A stretch of 64,000 nucleotides of DNA, from the NCBI GenBank assembly GCA_017558505.1, contig JAFYUM010000033.1, positions 38,271 to 102,270 of the forward strand, in the 5' to 3' direction. The notes beneath the pieces are model-generated. The model saw only the letters and a list, made by a program, of their open reading frames with translations, was not told where the DNA came from and made no database searches. Of the stretch, positions 61,033 to 64,000 are shown piece by piece. Made by a program: the position numbers and the translations under genes. The number at the start of each line of letters is the position of its first letter. Position 1 is the first letter of the stretch. Origin of the DNA: Ruminococcus sp. Its GTDB lineage: Bacteria > Bacillota > Clostridia > Oscillospirales > Ruminococcaceae.

Positions 61033-61776
61033 ATGCGCAAATTATATTCGGCAAGTAAAATTTGTAATTCAAACTGCAAATATTGTTTTGCAAACTGGAA
61101 TGACATATATAGCAGACACTCTTCATTTGCAACAGAAGCTATTGATGATAAAAAAGCTATTATATACCCGTGTTGTGATGGTGAGTTTTTTATGCAACGG
61201 ATTTCCATTGATGAAATTAAAAGTTTTTGTGAATCAATGGAGAAAGTATATGTTAGCATTTCTACAAAGAATTTAATGACATCTGAAATGATTCAAACAA
61301 TTGTAGATTTAAATGATTATCTTAGAGTGAATAAAAAAGGATTTGTAAAATTCAGTATTTCGATAACTACATCATCAAGTATTAACGAAATCGAACCAAA
61401 TACTCTTCCATATCATGAACGTCTTAACCTGTTAAATGAATTTAGCAAAACAGATGTCCCATTATCTGTAACTATAAAGCCAATATTGCCTTTTATTCCA
61501 ACAGAGGAATATATTAATATTATCGATGATTGTTCTAACTACGTTAGTTGTGTTTTACTTGGTGGTTTGTATGTAAATAGAGGAACAGATTTTTTCAAGG
61601 AATATATTGAAGGACAATACAAAACAGTAATGCGAAATGTATCGTGGTTACCAAATAATACAAATTGGGAATATGTATTGCAAGATGATAAAATACATGA
61701 CATTGCTCGGTATGTTAAAACAAAAGGAATGTCTGTTTTTGAATCTGATGTGAATCTTATAGAATCGCTTATTTGA
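61033..61776 (+). CDS. Radical SAM protein (SPL-like)
   Basis: A 247-aa radical SAM enzyme. The Fe-S cluster motif is C11-N-S-N-C15-K-Y-C18-F (CxxxCxxC) at the very N terminus. DGEFF replaces the usual GGEP SAM-binding motif (near residue 55). Later blocks (VKFSISITTSSSINEIEPNT, ERLNLLNEFSKTDVPLSVTI, PILPFIP) resemble spore-photoproduct-lyase-like members that repair or modify nucleic acids or act in small-molecule chemistry. No SPASM extension is present. ATG 61033 follows GAGGTGA. First gene of a three-gene cassette, with 18 nt to the next gene. Confidence 0.8.
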   Translation: MRKLYSASKICNSNCKYCFANWNDIYSRHSSFATEAIDDKKAIIYPCCDGEFFMQRISIDEIKSFCESMEKVYVSISTKNLMTSEMIQTIVDLNDYLRVNKKGFVKFSISITTSSSINEIEPNTLPYHERLNLLNEFSKTDVPLSVTIKPILPFIPTEEYINIIDDCSNYVSCVLLGGLYVNRGTDFFKEYIEGQYKTVMRNVSWLPNNTNWEYVLQDDKIHDIARYVKTKGMSVFESDVNLIESLI

Positions 61777-61794
61777 TAAATGGAAGTGAATAAA

Positions 61795-62805
61795 ATGAAT
61801 GATGTACTTACCAATATACTTCTTAGTATATTAACTTTGGATACAATCCGTTCAGTAATCGCTATGCTTGGTTGGGTAAAACCTGAAAGTAAATTTGCAT
61901 GGATAATTTATGGTCGGTATGATAGAAATATTTTGGAAGCTGCACTTAAAGATCTGGGATATAGCAAAGAGAGACGTATTAGCGTGATTGAAGATTTAAA
62001 AACAGCCGCAAAAAAGAATGCATCTCTGACAGGTATTAATAATAACAATGCAGCTGTACAACTGTTAATCTTGTTGTCAAAATACACTGAAAATTTTTCT
62101 AAAACTCCGATTCAATATGGTGGTAGCACTCTTACAAATAGTAGTTATTATATTGATACTATGGAAATTTCGCATTCAAAAAAGGATTTGGATTTAATGG
62201 CTGCGATTATGCTTTGTTTAATACAAAGTAATTTAAAAAATAAACCTGAAGTTGTTTTGGTTCCAAAAGGTGGGAATCCACTTTTTGCTCAATCAGTTGC
62301 ATCAAATTTAAATGCGAATTTGATTGTTGTAAAGTCAAATGCAGATAAATCAAAAATTACAACTACAGACAAAAATTCGATTGATCTTTTCAAAATAAAT
62401 TATGAGGGTTCTTGGGGCGTTTTGAAAAAGGAGAAGTTTTTAAAAACTGTAGTACTAGATTGCAACACTTCTGGTGGTTCTCAATTAATAGATATAATTA
62501 CTGGAACCAATTGGATGATTGATAATAGCAATGGTCAAATAAATCTTAAATCACCACAACAAGCATTTGTTCTATTTTGTGCTGATAGACAAGGCGAGCA
62601 AATTGATGATAGATTTACAGGGATAAACTCAAAATTAATTCGTTATTTTGATTTGGATGAAAGTACAAAAAAAATGCTATATCAATTGAAAGAACAATGT
62701 CAAAACGAAGACAGATTACCTGATTACTATATTGATTCAGACAGAGAAAAGGCGGAAGCGATTATTGCTAAATTAAAGCAAAACAATAAATATTATTATA
62801 AATGA
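61795..62805 (+). CDS. Phosphoribosyltransferase-like protein
   Basis: A 336-aa soluble protein. An N-terminal helical region (about 1-125) is followed by a Rossmann-like part with EVVLVPKGGNPLFAQSVASN (the segment that holds pyrophosphate in PRTases) and TVVLDCNTSGGSQL, which resembles the PRPP loop (four hydrophobic residues, D-x-x-x-T/S-x-G-G). The usual second acidic residue of the loop is replaced by C-N, so PRPP use is uncertain. GGAAGTG precedes ATG 61795. Orphan PRTase domains of this kind occur in biological-conflict loci. It is 8 nt from the next gene. Confidence 0.6.
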   Translation: MNDVLTNILLSILTLDTIRSVIAMLGWVKPESKFAWIIYGRYDRNILEAALKDLGYSKERRISVIEDLKTAAKKNASLTGINNNNAAVQLLILLSKYTENFSKTPIQYGGSTLTNSSYYIDTMEISHSKKDLDLMAAIMLCLIQSNLKNKPEVVLVPKGGNPLFAQSVASNLNANLIVVKSNADKSKITTTDKNSIDLFKINYEGSWGVLKKEKFLKTVVLDCNTSGGSQLIDIITGTNWMIDNSNGQINLKSPQQAFVLFCADRQGEQIDDRFTGINSKLIRYFDLDESTKKMLYQLKEQCQNEDRLPDYYIDSDREKAEAIIAKLKQNNKYYYK

Positions 62806-62813
62806 GGTGTATT

Positions 62814-63728
62814 ATGAATAAAGAATGGGAATTGGTTCGAGAATTTCATGAGAAATTTGGTCATCCAGTTTCAAATATTCCTGTAATGATGAAAAAAGAA
62901 AGAGCTAAAAAACGATATAATTGGATGCTCGAAGAAATAAATGAATTTATAGAAGCAGAAGATATAGTTGAACAGGCTGATGCAATGATTGATGTTATGT
63001 ATTTTGCGTTAGGTACATTAGTTGAAATGGGGGTTTCACCTGATTCTTTATTCAATATAGTACATAAAGCAAATATGTCAAAGTTATGGGAAGATGGTCT
63101 TCCTCACTATAATGAGGAGGGAAAGACTATAAAGCCTGTTAATTGGAAAGACCCTCACATTAAATTAGAGGCAGAGATTTCTAGGCAAAGCTATATTAAA
63201 AATTTGGTGATTGCTAAGCAGAATTACTGCGTACCTGCATCGATTTTAATGGTACTACATCACTATGGCATATACGAATTTACGCAAGAAATGATTGCAG
63301 ATAATCTTTCTATCACTCCTATTGATGATAAAATTGATCATAAATTATGGGGAGCACATATTGATAAAAATACTTTAAACACTTTTTTTGAAAAAAATGG
63401 AATTGATCTAACAGAAACCTTTCTAGGTATTAATACATTTATGGATGAGTGGTTTATGTCTGAAAAAATAGATGAACTGCGTTCTAATGATGTTTCGATA
63501 ATTTGCGGATACAATTATACACATTTATTTGGGAACAAAGAAGATACATTCGGCCATGTTTCAGTTATAATAAGTGTTTCAAAGGATAAAAGAACAATAG
63601 ATATACTTGATCCTGGTCCGAAAAACGCAGGTGTAAAAACAGTTTCAAGTTCAGATTTGTTCTATGCGATCAAAGCCAGAAACGATGGGCTTTGGTGTAT
63701 AAAGAAAAATACCATTGCAACAAAATAA
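62814..63728 (+). CDS. NTP-pyrophosphohydrolase (MazG-like) fused to a C39-like cysteine protease
   Basis: A 304-aa two-domain protein. Residues 1-115 form an all-alpha NTP-PPase: E41-x-x-E44 (LEEINEF) and E53-x-x-D56 (EQADAMIDVMY) supply the Mg2+ site, and HKANMSKLWEDG is the typical substrate-side helix. Residues about 128-304 look like a C39-like peptidase: QNYCVPASILMVLHHYG with candidate nucleophile C139, FGHVSVIISV with the His, and DILDPGP with the Asp. ATG 62814 follows GAGGTGT. I do not know this fusion; together the domains could clear a nucleotide signal and cut a peptide. Confidence 0.75.
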   Translation: MNKEWELVREFHEKFGHPVSNIPVMMKKERAKKRYNWMLEEINEFIEAEDIVEQADAMIDVMYFALGTLVEMGVSPDSLFNIVHKANMSKLWEDGLPHYNEEGKTIKPVNWKDPHIKLEAEISRQSYIKNLVIAKQNYCVPASILMVLHHYGIYEFTQEMIADNLSITPIDDKIDHKLWGAHIDKNTLNTFFEKNGIDLTETFLGINTFMDEWFMSEKIDELRSNDVSIICGYNYTHLFGNKEDTFGHVSVIISVSKDKRTIDILDPGPKNAGVKTVSSSDLFYAIKARNDGLWCIKKNTIATK

Positions 63729-63774
63729 TGTTGGTTTCACAATGCATAGTTTATTCAAAATGTTTTTAATATCC

Positions 63775-63809
63775 AGGCATTTACCACTCGGTAGATGCCT
63801 TTATTTTTT
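63775..63809 (+). terminator. Terminator of the radical SAM cassette
   Basis: AGGCATTTACC pairs with GGTAGATGCCT (one mismatch) around ACTC, followed by TTATTTTTT. Confidence 0.85.
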
Positions 63810-63907
63810 GACCGACCATATAAAACAACACCGTGGAACGTCGTCGGCATCTGACCGAAAGTAAGCGTCAAATAATCCCACGTCTATAAAAAACATTATC
63901 ATCCGTG

Positions 63908-63966
63908 TATAATAAAAGTAGGAAGCTCTATGGACTGAATTTGAATATCTAAAACGGTCCATAGAG
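63908..63966 (+). promoter_or_regulatory. Promoter and structured leader of the next gene (outside window)
   Basis: TATAAT (63908-63913) is followed by a 10-bp inverted repeat CTCTATGGAC / GTCCATAGAG (63926-63935, 63957-63966). CGGAGGAAAAG closes the window as a ribosome site, so a plus-strand gene starts just after position 64000. No further gene is seen in 63810-64000. Confidence 0.5.
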
Positions 63967-64000
63967 TAAGCTGGATAAAATCAGACACGGAGGAAAAGAA

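Noticed and set aside
61033..61776. Prokaryotic viperin
   Set aside because: The CNxxCKYCFA motif is similar, but viperins are longer and keep a recognisable GGEP-like motif and extended C-terminal region; the later blocks here fit SPL-like proteins better.

Overview
The window looks like chromosome of a low-GC Gram-positive gut or rumen Clostridium-class bacterium, most probably a Ruminococcus-like Oscillospiraceae. The evidence is one intact dockerin on each of three secreted proteins plus a fourth on a broken gene (cellulosome-type cohesin partners), two CotH-kinase proteins, class B and class D-like sortases, Clostridial ECF sigma/anti-sigma pairs, strong GGAGG ribosome sites and TTGACA/TATAAT promoters. 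The species is inferred, not proven.

Layout. 1-4.7 kb: a LytTR regulator cut by the window edge, a VUT-family transporter and a compact run of small metabolic genes (two SDRs, DUF188, an ASCH-DUF1810 fusion, a VOC protein, a P-loop kinase-like protein). 4.7-11.6 kb: a complete F-type ATP synthase operon (I-a-c-b-delta-alpha-gamma-beta-epsilon) with a two-carboxylate c subunit suggestive of Na+ coupling and an epsilon subunit lacking the inhibitory C-terminal helices. 11.8-18.6 kb: a prolyl-tRNA editing protein, a decayed dockerin gene, a large LTD/CotH/dockerin protein and another dockerin protein with an internal duplication, followed by tRNA-Trp.

18.8-60.5 kb is a mosaic accessory region that begins just after tRNA-Trp. 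It holds cargo typical of Firmicutes conjugative elements (DUF4314, YubB-like, AbrB-like, SpoVG, YodL/DUF3846, DUF3852 pilin-like, an NlpC/P60-CnaB surface protein with sortase B, an orphan C5 methyltransferase and a Dam methyltransferase), but no relaxase, coupling protein or VirB4 ATPase is visible, so it appears to be a degraded or partial element. Part of one module (DUF4314 to the methyltransferase leader) is present twice, and an IS3 fragment and a sortase/LPXTG/CotH/ECF-sigma surface cluster lie between the copies. The C5 methyltransferase is split by a 3.45-kb element with three consecutive tyrosine recombinases (a Recombinase-In-Trio, RIT, element) flanked by an 8-bp direct repeat whose removal restores the reading frame exactly.

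45.5-54 kb holds envelope-stress genes: an ECF sigma/anti-sigma/D-Ala-D-Ala carboxypeptidase operon, a response regulator with an ABC transporter and histidine kinase (bacitracin/lantibiotic-resistance architecture) whose transporter promoter carries four phased GTAAAG repeats, and a second ECF sigma/anti-sigma pair. 54-60.5 kb holds two paralogous proteins of unknown function, one with four tandem DUF4304-like units, then a truncated secreted nuclease-like gene fused to the tail of a large serine recombinase.

61-63.8 kb is an AT-rich three-gene cassette (radical SAM protein, phosphoribosyltransferase-like protein, NTP-pyrophosphohydrolase fused to a C39-like cysteine protease). I cannot match it to a named system; with the RIT insertion it is the best candidate here for undescribed biology.
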